From DATKEJ01 sp963768715 (lineage in GTDB: Bacteria; Bacteroidota; Rhodothermia; Rhodothermales; DATKEJ01): a stretch of DNA of 64,000 nucleotides. Where the stretch lies: positions 1 to 64,000 of the forward strand of contig CAVYJC010000004.1 of assembly GCA_963768715.1 (NCBI GenBank), written 5' to 3'. The notes beneath the pieces were generated by a model. It was given only the letters and a program-made list of their open reading frames with translations, was not told the origin of the DNA and made no database searches. This document shows positions 53,942 to 63,387 of the stretch, piece after piece; within the stretch, counting starts at the first letter, position 1; every line of letters starts with the position of its first letter. The position numbers were made by a program, and so were the translations under genes.

Positions 53942-55014
53942 CAGTAGGATAACGCGCGCGCGAAACCGACAGTGAATCGCTGGGCGTCACCCAATCGGCC
54001 GAAATCGTTCCATGCATAGTCGAAACGAAACTCGAAGCCCGACGCATCCACGAGCAGACCCGCCCCAAGTGCAAGTCCCGCCTCAGCGTCGTCGAGGAAG
54101 AGGTTCTGGTATCCGCCCCTGACGAAGAGAAGGTTCTGGAACGACCATTCCGCCCCGACGCTCACGCTTTCATTGTTGTCGTTCGGATGGAAGGCGTCGA
54201 CGGCCAGCAGCAGATTGCTGACGCGACCCAGTGACACCGGATACCCGAGGCCCACACGGAAAAAGATCGGCAGCGGGTAGTCCTCGGTCTCGAGTGCCGC
54301 GGGGAGGCTGCTGTTGTCGCCGAACTTGTCCGGGTCTTGATCGAAACGAACGCGCAGATCGCGTCCGTCGAAGGATCCTCGACTCCCGAAATTTGAAAGG
54401 CTCGCCCCGAGATACGCCCTGAACGGCAGCTCGTAGAGAACACCGGCATCCATCGCCAGTGCATGGAGCGATGAATTCCAGATCGTTTCCTGCACGAACT
54501 TGACGTGGACGCCACCCGAAAATCTGTCTGTAATCCGGCGGGCCAGCCCGACGCCCACCGCCAGGTCATTGACAGAGTACTGCTCACCCGTACCGAGCGG
54601 TTGATTCACCGTCCGGACGGCGATATCGCCGGACGAAAGTGAAGTCACTGCTATCGAGAGCGTATTCGCTGCACCGAGTCGAAGCGCAAGGGCGACATAA
54701 TCGTAGGTGATGTCTGCGATCCAGGGACTGTGCGTGAATTCAATGCCCGAGCGTTCGAGCTGACCCATAGCGCCCGGATTGAAATATCCGGCCGCCGGTT
54801 CGCTGAACGACGCAACGGCCGCATTCCCCATGCCGGCGGCTCGTGCACTCGGCTCAATGAGCAGAAACTGACCGATCGTCGTGCCCGACTTTGACTGGGC
54901 GACAACGCCCTGAGCACCCGCCAGAAGAACGGCGAAAGCAAACAGCAAGCCCCAGATGCGACCTGAGCGGCAATCACCGGAACGACGCGATATGGTATGC
55001 AGCCGGCTACTCAT
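53941..55014 (-). CDS. PorV/PorQ-family outer-membrane barrel
   Basis: 357 residues from the ATG at 55014, which overlaps the upstream stop (ATGA). Signal peptide LLFAFAVLLAGAQGVVAQ. The N-terminal IGQFLLIEPSARAAGMGNAA and VASFSEPAAGYFNPGAMGQL are the PorV/PorQ signature (...ARA..MG.A......A...NPA). The rest is a FadL-like barrel ending FTVGFARALSY. In the T9SS, PorV carries CTD-bearing cargo from the translocon to the sortase. This copy lies inside an operon whose two neighbours carry T9SS tails, so a dedicated role for them is likely. Confidence 0.9.
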   Translation of the reverse strand: MSSRLHTISRRSGDCRSGRIWGLLFAFAVLLAGAQGVVAQSKSGTTIGQFLLIEPSARAAGMGNAAVASFSEPAAGYFNPGAMGQLERSGIEFTHSPWIADITYDYVALALRLGAANTLSIAVTSLSSGDIAVRTVNQPLGTGEQYSVNDLAVGVGLARRITDRFSGGVHVKFVQETIWNSSLHALAMDAGVLYELPFRAYLGASLSNFGSRGSFDGRDLRVRFDQDPDKFGDNSSLPAALETEDYPLPIFFRVGLGYPVSLGRVSNLLLAVDAFHPNDNNESVSVGAEWSFQNLLFVRGGYQNLFLDDAEAGLALGAGLLVDASGFEFRFDYAWNDFGRLGDAQRFTVGFARALSY

Positions 55015-58000
55015 TTGATGATGGCAAATTTGCCCACATGTTCGCCCAGCTCGCCGGCATCGACGTGGAAAATGTAGAGCCCGGGGGCGACCTCCAAATT
55101 GTCCTTCGAACGGAGATCCCACGGCACAATGCCCGTCAACTGACCATCCTGATGCAGCTCACGTACCAGTTCCCCGCGGAGGTTGTAAATCCGGATCGTC
55201 GCGTCCACCGGGATCGCCCTGAACTCGAGGCGTCGCTCTCCCCGGCCCGAAACTGCAAAGCGTTCAGGTTCAAAGCTGGCGGAAGCGACGTACGGGTTGG
55301 GGACAACGTAGGGCTCCTGTGCATCGAACTCACTCTTTTCCTTCTCGGGATCGAGGTGTTCTCCGACCACCGTAAACCGGAACACGTCTTCGGGGGAGTA
55401 GGGTCGCAGAACGACCAGCCTGTATGCATCGCCCTGGCCGGGAGGCGAGGCCGGCTGGGCAACGACAGACGTATCGACCTGAAGCCTCCAGACCGGCCGT
55501 TCGGTCGAGGTTCCCTCGGCGATCGGCGCCACGACGTCGATGAATTCCCCGAACTTGCTGAGAGTATGGTCGCCGTCGACGTCACGGAACCGGAAATTGT
55601 ATCGGCGCCCTGATTCCTCCGAATCGATCCGGAAGCGCGCCGGCGTCGCGGGGGCGCCAATTGCCGCCTGGCTGGTGTCGAGAGGTTGATCGGCGAAAGT
55701 GATGAGAATGTTTTCCGGGAAACCCGGACGGCGTTGGTTAATCGGGAGGGCATCCGAATACTGCGCCTTGAAAACCGCGTCGGTCGTGCTCCCGGGGACG
55801 AAGCCGGAGCTCGTCGTGTCGATGAGAACAGTCTGCGGCGTCGAAATAACGGGCAGAACCCCAAGCCCCACCGGACCCGAACCCTCTCCCGCGAGGTCGC
55901 GTCCCAGATCGAACAACAGCCCGCCGGTCGTTGCGTCGGCCATCTCGTATGTCTCGGCGCGGACGCTATCCGCAAAGCCTTTGAAGGTGATCTCGAATGT
56001 GTGACCGTCGGGCACGAGCTCGGGAACGACGACGCGTGCACTGATGCTGCCGTAGCCTCCTCCGGCCGTGTGCTGCAAGCTCTCGAGATCGACTGAGGCA
56101 TCAACGAATCCTGGAACCCGGGGATTCGGCCTCACCTCGACGACATTCTGCGGAAGGATAGTACCGCCGCGCGGCGTACGCGAAACGGATGCCGAGTTCT
56201 CCGACGGGAAGAAGCCGAATTTGCCTGATCCGTTGTCGTACGACGTGACAGCGTAGTAATAGTCCTGCCCGTTCGTAACCGTGGAGTCGACGTACGTGTG
56301 TGCGATCCCGGTGTCGCCTCCCAGATAGAACGCAACACCCTGCACCGTGATGTCACTGAAGCCGCTTATCCCGTTGTCGAGGTCGTACTGTTGGATGGGG
56401 CGACCAATACCGAAGGGACCTGTCCCGCGCGCATTCGTTATGACCTGAGCATCCAGGAAGTTCGGGTCGGTCGAACGATAAATCTTGTAGCCTTCGAAGT
56501 CGTTTCGGTTGCTGACAGGGTCAATCCCCTTCTCCGACGCATTATCCCACGCAAGCTTTACGAATCCGTCTCCCGCGTAGGCCTTCAGCGTCGGCGTCGG
56601 CGGAGGGGTGGCAAATTGGTAGTTCGCGTCGTAGATCTTCGAAACGACGTCGACATTGTCGCGCAGCTCGTTCAGATCGCCGCCCCATGCAAGGGCCAGG
56701 CTGAAACGCTCACGCGCGCCGGCTTTGAGCTCGAACGGACCGGACGCGAAGAGAAATCCAATGTTGTAGTTGAGTACGAGCGGTGCATCGAACGAAACTT
56801 CCGGATCGGGATTGGAAAACTGCTCGAAAAGACGACTGGGCCAGTCATTCGCGTTGGTGAAGAACACGATGTTGTCCGTCTCTGTACTCGGAGCACCGGC
56901 ACCGGCTCGGATCCTGTTCATCTTGAATCCAGTCAGGCCGATCTGATCCGACTCGTTGATGTCGGTCCGATCGAAGTTGGGCTCGCCTTCCGTGGGCATC
57001 CCGTCTCCTTCTCCCGTGTCGGGAGTTTGTCCCTTGTTGGGATCGGCAAAGACGCCGTCGGCTCCTGTGTCATGGAACTCGGCCACCCAGTCGAGATCCT
57101 CATCTCCCGTCCACCAAATGCCGGCTACGTAGGCGGGGCGCTCCGTGAGCGGGCCAAGCTCGCGCTCGAAATCCTCGAGATTGTAGCGGGACATAACCGC
57201 ATCGCGGATCGCATCCTGCCCGACGATCATTTCACCGGGGCCGCCGTCCCTGCGTTCGTCGACGATGCCGTCCTGATCATCGTCCTTGCCGTTGAACGAA
57301 TTGCCCGGCGTTTCGAGGTAGGCATAGCCCAGGTAGCCGGTCTTCGCGCAGTTGCTGCTGAGACTAACCCCGTGGCCTCCTTTGTCCCACGTGTAAACCA
57401 GGTCCTCCCCGAAATCCGTCAGGTAAAATGCATTGTCGTCATCTGATTCGGCGATACCGTCGCACGACACGGCGGCGCCACCGACGCCGGAGTCCATGTA
57501 CAGACCGAAAATGATGTTGTCGTCGTAGTCTGTTGTCCCTTCATTGACGATGTCGTAGTGCCAGAAGATCACGTTCTGGGCCTGCGGGTTGGCCCATTGA
57601 AATCCTCTCACCTCAACACGCAGACCCAGCCCGCGACGCGTCCGATCCCTGGAGTCGGGAAAGAAATTCCAGGCGTCGTAGTACTGGTCGTCCATGACGC
57701 TGAATGACTCCTGGTCGGCGTTGGGACGCTTTCCAAAGAAGCCGTTCCACGAGCCGCACCAGCCCGGATCATCAGGATCGTCAGCCTTGTCGAGCCAGCA
57801 CTCACTTGGATCGGAGGCCGGTCTGATGGCACCCGTTTCATCGGTAGCACCCGGCCACGTCCGCGGGTCGTTCGAGATGGCTATCGAGCGCCCCTTGTTG
57901 ATGTTCGGATCCCGTTGGAAGTACCCGAACCGCGGCTCGAATCGCATGACTTGGTCTGTGATCGGGCTTCGGCCCTGACGCTCCCGGTACCCCGTCTCCA

Positions 58001-58370
58001 TGATATAGGCATCGCGACCGTTCTCCTGCGTGATGTGTGCCAGCACGAAGGGCGTAATGCCGTCGCTGTAGTTCAGGCCGGTGCCGCGCGGGACTTCCAC
58101 CGAGTGGAAGACGCTCAGGTCGGGATTGGTCATATAGTCGCCCACCATCCCGAAATTGAGGAATTTGGTTCGGATCCGGTTGGCGTCGTGTGTTCCTTCC
58201 CTCTCGGCATCGATCTTGCCGCGCTGGGCGGGAGGAGTGACCGGCTGGAGGTTCTGTGCACGCACAGGCAGCACGATCCAAACGCTCAGCACGGCAAGGG
58301 CAACAGGGAGCATCGATCTCCGGATCGCTGCCCGGCGTCGCCGCCCACGTCGCATCCTCGTTGTGATCAT
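55011..58370 (-). CDS. Large secreted T9SS-type partner of TonB receptor
   Basis: About 1119 residues (ATG at 58370, or TTG at 58385 overlapping the receptor stop). Signal peptide LPVALAVLSVWIVLPVRAQ. The N-terminal ~650 residues have FLNFGMVGDYMTNPDLSVFH, GLGLRVEVRGFQWANPQAQN and several Asp-rich Ca-type loops (NGKDDDQDGIVDERRDGG), then GPFELKAGARERFSLALAWG. FN3 domains follow (PPPTPTLKAYAGDGFVKLAW ... EGYKIYRS). The C-terminal end (YVVPNPYVASASFEPERFAV ... GLYIFHVDAGE) is a FlgD-like/T9SS sorting domain. I do not know a named family. Position directly after a TonB receptor gene, where SusD normally lies, suggests surface glycan capture. Confidence 0.82.
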   Translation of the reverse strand: MITTRMRRGRRRRAAIRRSMLPVALAVLSVWIVLPVRAQNLQPVTPPAQRGKIDAEREGTHDANRIRTKFLNFGMVGDYMTNPDLSVFHSVEVPRGTGLNYSDGITPFVLAHITQENGRDAYIMETGYRERQGRSPITDQVMRFEPRFGYFQRDPNINKGRSIAISNDPRTWPGATDETGAIRPASDPSECWLDKADDPDDPGWCGSWNGFFGKRPNADQESFSVMDDQYYDAWNFFPDSRDRTRRGLGLRVEVRGFQWANPQAQNVIFWHYDIVNEGTTDYDDNIIFGLYMDSGVGGAAVSCDGIAESDDDNAFYLTDFGEDLVYTWDKGGHGVSLSSNCAKTGYLGYAYLETPGNSFNGKDDDQDGIVDERRDGGPGEMIVGQDAIRDAVMSRYNLEDFERELGPLTERPAYVAGIWWTGDEDLDWVAEFHDTGADGVFADPNKGQTPDTGEGDGMPTEGEPNFDRTDINESDQIGLTGFKMNRIRAGAGAPSTETDNIVFFTNANDWPSRLFEQFSNPDPEVSFDAPLVLNYNIGFLFASGPFELKAGARERFSLALAWGGDLNELRDNVDVVSKIYDANYQFATPPPTPTLKAYAGDGFVKLAWDNASEKGIDPVSNRNDFEGYKIYRSTDPNFLDAQVITNARGTGPFGIGRPIQQYDLDNGISGFSDITVQGVAFYLGGDTGIAHTYVDSTVTNGQDYYYAVTSYDNGSGKFGFFPSENSASVSRTPRGGTILPQNVVEVRPNPRVPGFVDASVDLESLQHTAGGGYGSISARVVVPELVPDGHTFEITFKGFADSVRAETYEMADATTGGLLFDLGRDLAGEGSGPVGLGVLPVISTPQTVLIDTTSSGFVPGSTTDAVFKAQYSDALPINQRRPGFPENILITFADQPLDTSQAAIGAPATPARFRIDSEESGRRYNFRFRDVDGDHTLSKFGEFIDVVAPIAEGTSTERPVWRLQVDTSVVAQPASPPGQGDAYRLVVLRPYSPEDVFRFTVVGEHLDPEKEKSEFDAQEPYVVPNPYVASASFEPERFAVSGRGERRLEFRAIPVDATIRIYNLRGELVRELHQDGQLTGIVPWDLRSKDNLEVAPGLYIFHVDAGELGEHVGKFAIIK

Positions 58371-58381
58371 GCCTGTATCCC

Positions 58382-61108
58382 TCAAAGCGATCCTGAAAAT
58401 GAAATCCCGATCTCGATACGGCGCGGCTCATGGAAGCGCGTCGGATTGTTCAGCTGCGCCCGCTGGGCCTCCGGCGTAAGCGAGTAGTAGGGGCTGCCTG
58501 TATCGGAGAACACGAAGCCGTTAACAAAGTGCTCGTCGAAGACGTTGAACACGCGCATGAAACCGGTGAGATTCAACCCGCCAAGCTGGAAAAACTTCTC
58601 AGCGCGGAAGTCGACCAGAAGCCAGTTGTTCTTGCGCCCTGAGTTCGGTTCGAGCTCTGAGCCGAAAACAGAACCTATCGACGGCGTGAACGGCTGGCCG
58701 CTCCCGGCACGGAAAATCGCAGTGAGTGAGTATTTATTGCGCTCGAACCACGTGACGGTGCCGTTGAACGTGTTGCGCTGGTCCCAGTTGAAAGGAACCT
58801 GGCGCGGTCTTGGGTCCTCACCAGCCGCCTCGCGGTTAAACGTCTCCTGCGGATCGGACGAGTTTCCCACGGCACGCTGGAACGTATAGTCGAGCGTCGT
58901 CCGTATGGCGCCGGGCCCCCTCTGATCGACCGATAGGGTGAATCCCTGTACCTGACCGAAATCGATGTTCGTGTATCGCGCGTAACTGGCCGCAGTATAG
59001 GTCTGGACGAACTCGACACCGAGCAAGTCCCGGACGTCCTTATAGAAAAGGCTCAGATCCACACCCAACCATGGGGCCAGCTCCGACTTGAATCCGAATT
59101 CATACTGCACCGTGTACTCCGGATTCAGGTCCGGATTGCCCAGCACGCCTTTCTCAGACTCGGCGCCGAACTGCAGATCCTCGAGAATCGAATAGTCGGA
59201 GTTCGAGAACATGATGCCGAGCTGCGGCATCTGGTAAAAATGTCCGTACGAGAAGAACATCGACGCCCGGTCGAGAATCGGGAACGAGACGCCGAGCCGA
59301 GGCGCGAGACGAAGTTTTGCGCTCGTTGATACGGGATGCGACGTCGGGGCTCCTTCGATCGAGTTCGCCGGATTGCTCAGGTCGCTCGGAATCGTCGAAT
59401 TGGCGTCGAAATATTCCATCCTGGCTCCGGCTCTGATGCGCAAATCTTTCCACTCAACGCGATCTTGGGCGTAGACAGCCGCCGAAGCGGGGCTGTAATC
59501 GAGCACTCTGGCTCCAATCGTATCGGTGCGCGTGACGAGCTGCTGCACCCCGTTGACCGTCGTCGAAACGATCTGCCCGGGCGCGCCGAATTTCAGGTCG
59601 AAGTGCTGGTACTCCAAGCCCGCCTTCGCGAGATGAATCTTGCCGATCTGATCGGTCACGGAGCCTTTGAATACGAGTGCGTTCGTGGTCTGCACGAAGC
59701 GACCCAACTCGACCCCTTCGACGATTGCACCATTTTCATAGTTCGCACTGCCCTGCGGGGCGCCGGCCTGGAAGTAACGCGGGTCGTTCAGATCCTCGTA
59801 GAGGTAGTCGCTGTAGTCGAAGTAATTCTGTCTGGCGCTGAGCGTGTAGAAGACGCTGTTGGAGAGCGTGTGCGTGAAATCGAGTCCGTGCACAATGGAA
59901 AACTCATTTTGCGTGCGCAATCCGTCCGGATTCAATCGAAAAGCATTGCTATACCGCTTCCGATCGATCTGATTGCCGAGGACCGAGTACTCGAGCTTCA
60001 CATTCTCTATGGATCGGTTTGTGACTTTGCCAAGCCAAGTCCAGCGCCGCTCGGTGCCAAGAGGAACAATCGCTCCGTCACCGGTTGGGTAGAAAATCTG
60101 GCGCTCGAAATCCGACGTATCGGTCGGAACGAATCGGCGCTCGCCGACAAGGTATCCGTCGTTGACGTATCGCTGTCCGTTGAAGATGAAGGACGTTTTT
60201 GACAGGACGGGCATCGGCCCGCTCAGACTGAACTGATAGTTGCGCACGGTCGTCGGATCTATGTCGTCGATGCGCGGGAAATAGGCAGTGGTGTCACCGA
60301 GGCTGTTGACGAACGTCTCGTTGCCCGGACTGACGTAGTCGCCGCCGAACATCTCGGCACTGAATTGATAGTGATCCTGGCTGCCGCTTCGCAGTACCGC
60401 GTTGACCACGCCGCTCATGGCCTGCCCGTACTCGGCGTCATAGGTGCCGCTTATGACCTGGACCTCTTGGAGCACGGATCGGTCGAGCTGAACCGACGAG
60501 CGGTTGTTGTAGGGATTGTTCACAGAGACGCCGTCGACCTGAAACTGCACTTCCCCGGTTCGTCCTCCGCGAAAATGGAGATCACCGCCGGCATCTTCGA
60601 CGATGCCTGCCTGTAGGTTGACGATGTCTTTGAGTTCCTGCACCGGGAGCTTCTCGATGTCTTCGCGCGACAGTGTTTGCATGGAACTCGTCAATGACAC
60701 GTCGACGATGGGGCGTTCGGCAGAAACGACGACCTCTTCCCCTTCGAGAATTTCCTCACTCAACGACACGTCGAGGGTTGTCGTGTTGTTCGACGTAATC
60801 AGCACCTCCTGTACCACCTTCGTCTGGTAACCCACGCTGCTGAACCGTAAGTCGTGCGTTCCGACAGGGATATTGATGACAGCGTACCGGCCGTCGAGGT
60901 CGGTCGCCGTCCCGAGGGACGTTCCGACGAAGAATACCGTTGCTCCTATGAGCGGTTGACCCGATGCGTCGGTGACGGTGCCCGACAGTTTTCCGGTCTG
61001 GGCGTGCGCTGCCAGAGGCGTCAAAGCAGCCAGTAAGAAAATGGACAGACGGCACGTGATTGCGCGGAACGGTTGAAACCACAAGCTCGTGGCGCACCGG
61101 ATGTCCAT
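58382..61108 (-). CDS. TonB-dependent receptor (SusC-like position)
   Basis: 908 residues. Signal peptide LSIFLLAALTPLAAHAQ. It has a carboxypeptidase-regulatory-like domain (GKLSGTVTDASGQPLIGATV ... LRFSSVGYQTKVV), then a plug with EEVVVSAERPIVDVSLTSSM (TonB-box-like), IEKLPVQELKDIVNLQAGIV, FQVDGVSVNNPYNNR and VQVISGTYDAEYGQAMSGVV. The 22-strand barrel ends EPRRIEIGISFSGSL. It imports a ligand across the outer membrane using TonB energy. First gene of the coupled operon with the 55011 protein, PorV and two GH144 enzymes. No SusD-like lipoprotein gene is next to it. Confidence 0.93.
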   Translation of the reverse strand: MDIRCATSLWFQPFRAITCRLSIFLLAALTPLAAHAQTGKLSGTVTDASGQPLIGATVFFVGTSLGTATDLDGRYAVINIPVGTHDLRFSSVGYQTKVVQEVLITSNNTTTLDVSLSEEILEGEEVVVSAERPIVDVSLTSSMQTLSREDIEKLPVQELKDIVNLQAGIVEDAGGDLHFRGGRTGEVQFQVDGVSVNNPYNNRSSVQLDRSVLQEVQVISGTYDAEYGQAMSGVVNAVLRSGSQDHYQFSAEMFGGDYVSPGNETFVNSLGDTTAYFPRIDDIDPTTVRNYQFSLSGPMPVLSKTSFIFNGQRYVNDGYLVGERRFVPTDTSDFERQIFYPTGDGAIVPLGTERRWTWLGKVTNRSIENVKLEYSVLGNQIDRKRYSNAFRLNPDGLRTQNEFSIVHGLDFTHTLSNSVFYTLSARQNYFDYSDYLYEDLNDPRYFQAGAPQGSANYENGAIVEGVELGRFVQTTNALVFKGSVTDQIGKIHLAKAGLEYQHFDLKFGAPGQIVSTTVNGVQQLVTRTDTIGARVLDYSPASAAVYAQDRVEWKDLRIRAGARMEYFDANSTIPSDLSNPANSIEGAPTSHPVSTSAKLRLAPRLGVSFPILDRASMFFSYGHFYQMPQLGIMFSNSDYSILEDLQFGAESEKGVLGNPDLNPEYTVQYEFGFKSELAPWLGVDLSLFYKDVRDLLGVEFVQTYTAASYARYTNIDFGQVQGFTLSVDQRGPGAIRTTLDYTFQRAVGNSSDPQETFNREAAGEDPRPRQVPFNWDQRNTFNGTVTWFERNKYSLTAIFRAGSGQPFTPSIGSVFGSELEPNSGRKNNWLLVDFRAEKFFQLGGLNLTGFMRVFNVFDEHFVNGFVFSDTGSPYYSLTPEAQRAQLNNPTRFHEPRRIEIGISFSGSL

Positions 61109-61150
61109 CTCAAATTCGGTTTGTAAGCGCTGCGATTCGAATCGCTAGTG

Positions 61151-61202
61151 GAACGGGGAAAACCGGGGGCCGAATGCGAAATTCGGTCCCCGGACCCCGT
61201 TC
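61151..61202 (-). terminator. Two-step hairpin between CBM9-like gene and TonB receptor
   Basis: GAACGGGG pairs with CCCCGTTC, and inside it CCGGGGGCCGAAT pairs with ATTCGGTCCCCGG (12 of 13). There is no U-tract on either strand. It lies in the 109-bp gap and could end or attenuate transcription coming from the upstream gene, isolating the receptor operon. Confidence 0.55.
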
Positions 61203-61217
61203 GGACTACTGCTCAGA

Positions 61218-63251
61218 CTATTTCACCAGCACGAGCCGGTCGGCGCGACTGAGCGACACGTTGCCGTCCGACTTAAGCGCAATGCGGTAGAAATAGACGC
61301 CGGAGGTCAGGCCATTCGCCTGGAACGTAACGTCATGGCGGCCTGCGGCCTGCAGACCCGGCTCCAGCTCGGCGACCTTCCGGCCGAGGATACTGAACAC
61401 CTGAACCGTCACTTCTCCCGAGCTCGGAATCGCATAGCTGATGCGCGTGCTCGGATTGAAGGGATTCGGATAGCTGCCGTACAGCTGGATCATTTCCGGG
61501 ACCTCGGCTACGTCGTTTTCGACGGCGGTGCCGATAACGGTGTTTGGATCCAAATAACCGTACAGGGAGGCGCCTAATCCAAAACCCCGTTCCGTCAGAA
61601 TCCAGGTGCGCATCTCATAGCTGTCAGTCTCCGCCTCAAGAAAATCACCGTCCTGGAAGTTCATCGCGACATACAAGGCTCGATCCCCGATCGATTCACT
61701 CTTCGCGGCAGTCAGATCTGGATACGAGAGCACCTTGGTTAAATCAATCGCAATCTCGATCTGGTACCCTTCATCCACGTCGGTCGGGTCGGCGACCGTT
61801 GAAGCCCCCTTGTATCCGATGGCGGCGTTCAGAGCCGTTGGGTCGGCATCATGAATGTCTTTCGCTTCGCTCTCCATGACGACCGCACCGGAGGAGTCCA
61901 TCCGGAAATCAAACCTGTGCGTGTATTTCACCCCGGTTTGGAGCCCCGTCGCGTTGACGCTGTCGTGGTCGGCGAGGAAGAGATAAAGGCCGTCCCTTCC
62001 ACCTTCCGCGGTCGCGCCGCTTATGGCCTGATCCTCCACGTCAACGCCAACGTACAGCATGTTCCCTTTGTAGAACATCTTCAGGCGAGCAATTGACGGA
62101 TCAACCACGATGGCGGTATTGCCATTGAGATCCGGACGATAGTAGTTCATCCAGTACTTCGCAAGACCCGGATTCATGTTGAGCGAGTCCTGAGCAGGCT
62201 TGTACTGTACATAGAACTGCGGATCTACTCGATCCCAAACGGGCTCATCGAGATTACCGTCAACATCAGGATCGTCGAATAGACTGCCATTTGGAACGGT
62301 AAACTCGGCATCCGTCACCTCCGGCACCGCACCGGAATTCACTGTCACATCTGGAGATCCCATGATGTAGCCGACACCGTAGTCGAAGTTGTTACCCCAA
62401 GGGTTCTGCCAATACGTGCAGGTGTTGATGGCCATGTCGCCGTTCAGGGGCCAGCTGTAGTCCTGGTCCCGCAATGCAACGTTCCACGGCGCCTTGTCGC
62501 CCTCAGCCTGGGTAAAGTCATATCCGAGCGCCGTCATATCGAATTTCATCTCAATGGAGTAGCCGACGTCATCACCATTCGTATCGTCGTTGGCGATGCC
62601 GTCCACGACCGTGCGCGCATCCCAAACGGCAATCTTCATGGAGTCGCGTCCGACGACGCTGCTGTTGCCATAGAAGCCATTGAAGCGCGGCGCGATCCCC
62701 GGCATCGGCCGGCCGCTGCCGACCAGCGTGCCGTCATCGTACATCGTCGTGGCATCCGTCGTGTCGACCGAGTTCCACCAGCTATAGATGAACTCGGTCC
62801 GACCACCCGAAAAGAAGTTTGCGTCCGTGCTGCTTGCTCGATCGTCGATCAGGCGCACTCGGTCGAGGATGTTCACGACGAGGCCGTCGATCTTCCAGAG
62901 GCCCGAGGCGCCACCAACGGACTTGTCCGGAACGTCGACACCTAGCCAGAGCGTGTTGCCATCTCTCAGCAGAGAGACGGTCGCGTTCGTCGCGTCCGTC
63001 GGCTCAAGCGGGGTCCATGTGCCATCGATAAACTGGTTGGTCCCCGGCTGACCGCCGTCCCACTGAAGCATGATTTTCTCGGCCTGAGCCCAGACAGGTT
63101 CGTCAAGGTTACCGTCAAATGTTATGGTCGCTCCTGCGACGTCGCGTGCCCAGATCACGTCTTCTCCATTGCGATCGGGCTGCGCCGACGCTGGAAGCGC
63201 TACCAAGAACAGAAGCGCGGTGGCGAGAAGCGTAGTAGAAATGTGTCTCAT
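61218..63251 (-). CDS. CBM9-like two-module protein with T9SS tail
   Basis: 677 residues from the ATG at 63251 (MRHISTTLLATALLFLVALP signal). Two beta-sandwich modules of the CBM9/DUF1083 sugar-binding type: ITFDGNLDEPVWAQAEKIML ... LWLGVDVPDKSV ... YSIEMKFDMTALGYDF, and DDPDVDGNLDEPVWDRVDPQ ... MLYVGVDVEDQAI ... GYQIEIAIDLTKVLSY. A T9SS type-A domain closes it (LYGSYPNPFNPSTRISYAI ... GVYFYRIAL). It probably binds the glycan at the cell surface. It lies just upstream of the TonB receptor operon on the same strand and could stand in for SusE/SusD-type binding proteins. Confidence 0.88.
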   Translation of the reverse strand: MRHISTTLLATALLFLVALPASAQPDRNGEDVIWARDVAGATITFDGNLDEPVWAQAEKIMLQWDGGQPGTNQFIDGTWTPLEPTDATNATVSLLRDGNTLWLGVDVPDKSVGGASGLWKIDGLVVNILDRVRLIDDRASSTDANFFSGGRTEFIYSWWNSVDTTDATTMYDDGTLVGSGRPMPGIAPRFNGFYGNSSVVGRDSMKIAVWDARTVVDGIANDDTNGDDVGYSIEMKFDMTALGYDFTQAEGDKAPWNVALRDQDYSWPLNGDMAINTCTYWQNPWGNNFDYGVGYIMGSPDVTVNSGAVPEVTDAEFTVPNGSLFDDPDVDGNLDEPVWDRVDPQFYVQYKPAQDSLNMNPGLAKYWMNYYRPDLNGNTAIVVDPSIARLKMFYKGNMLYVGVDVEDQAISGATAEGGRDGLYLFLADHDSVNATGLQTGVKYTHRFDFRMDSSGAVVMESEAKDIHDADPTALNAAIGYKGASTVADPTDVDEGYQIEIAIDLTKVLSYPDLTAAKSESIGDRALYVAMNFQDGDFLEAETDSYEMRTWILTERGFGLGASLYGYLDPNTVIGTAVENDVAEVPEMIQLYGSYPNPFNPSTRISYAIPSSGEVTVQVFSILGRKVAELEPGLQAAGRHDVTFQANGLTSGVYFYRIALKSDGNVSLSRADRLVLVK

Positions 63252-63387
63252 ATAATTTTTGTTTGCTGACCGGGGGACGTCGTGTGCCACGGTCGAATAC
63301 CGGCGGGTAACAGTCCAACTACATCATAGTGATGGGGAGGCTATTCCTCAACTCTCCAGTGCAGAATTCACTTAGACGGGAACTGGA

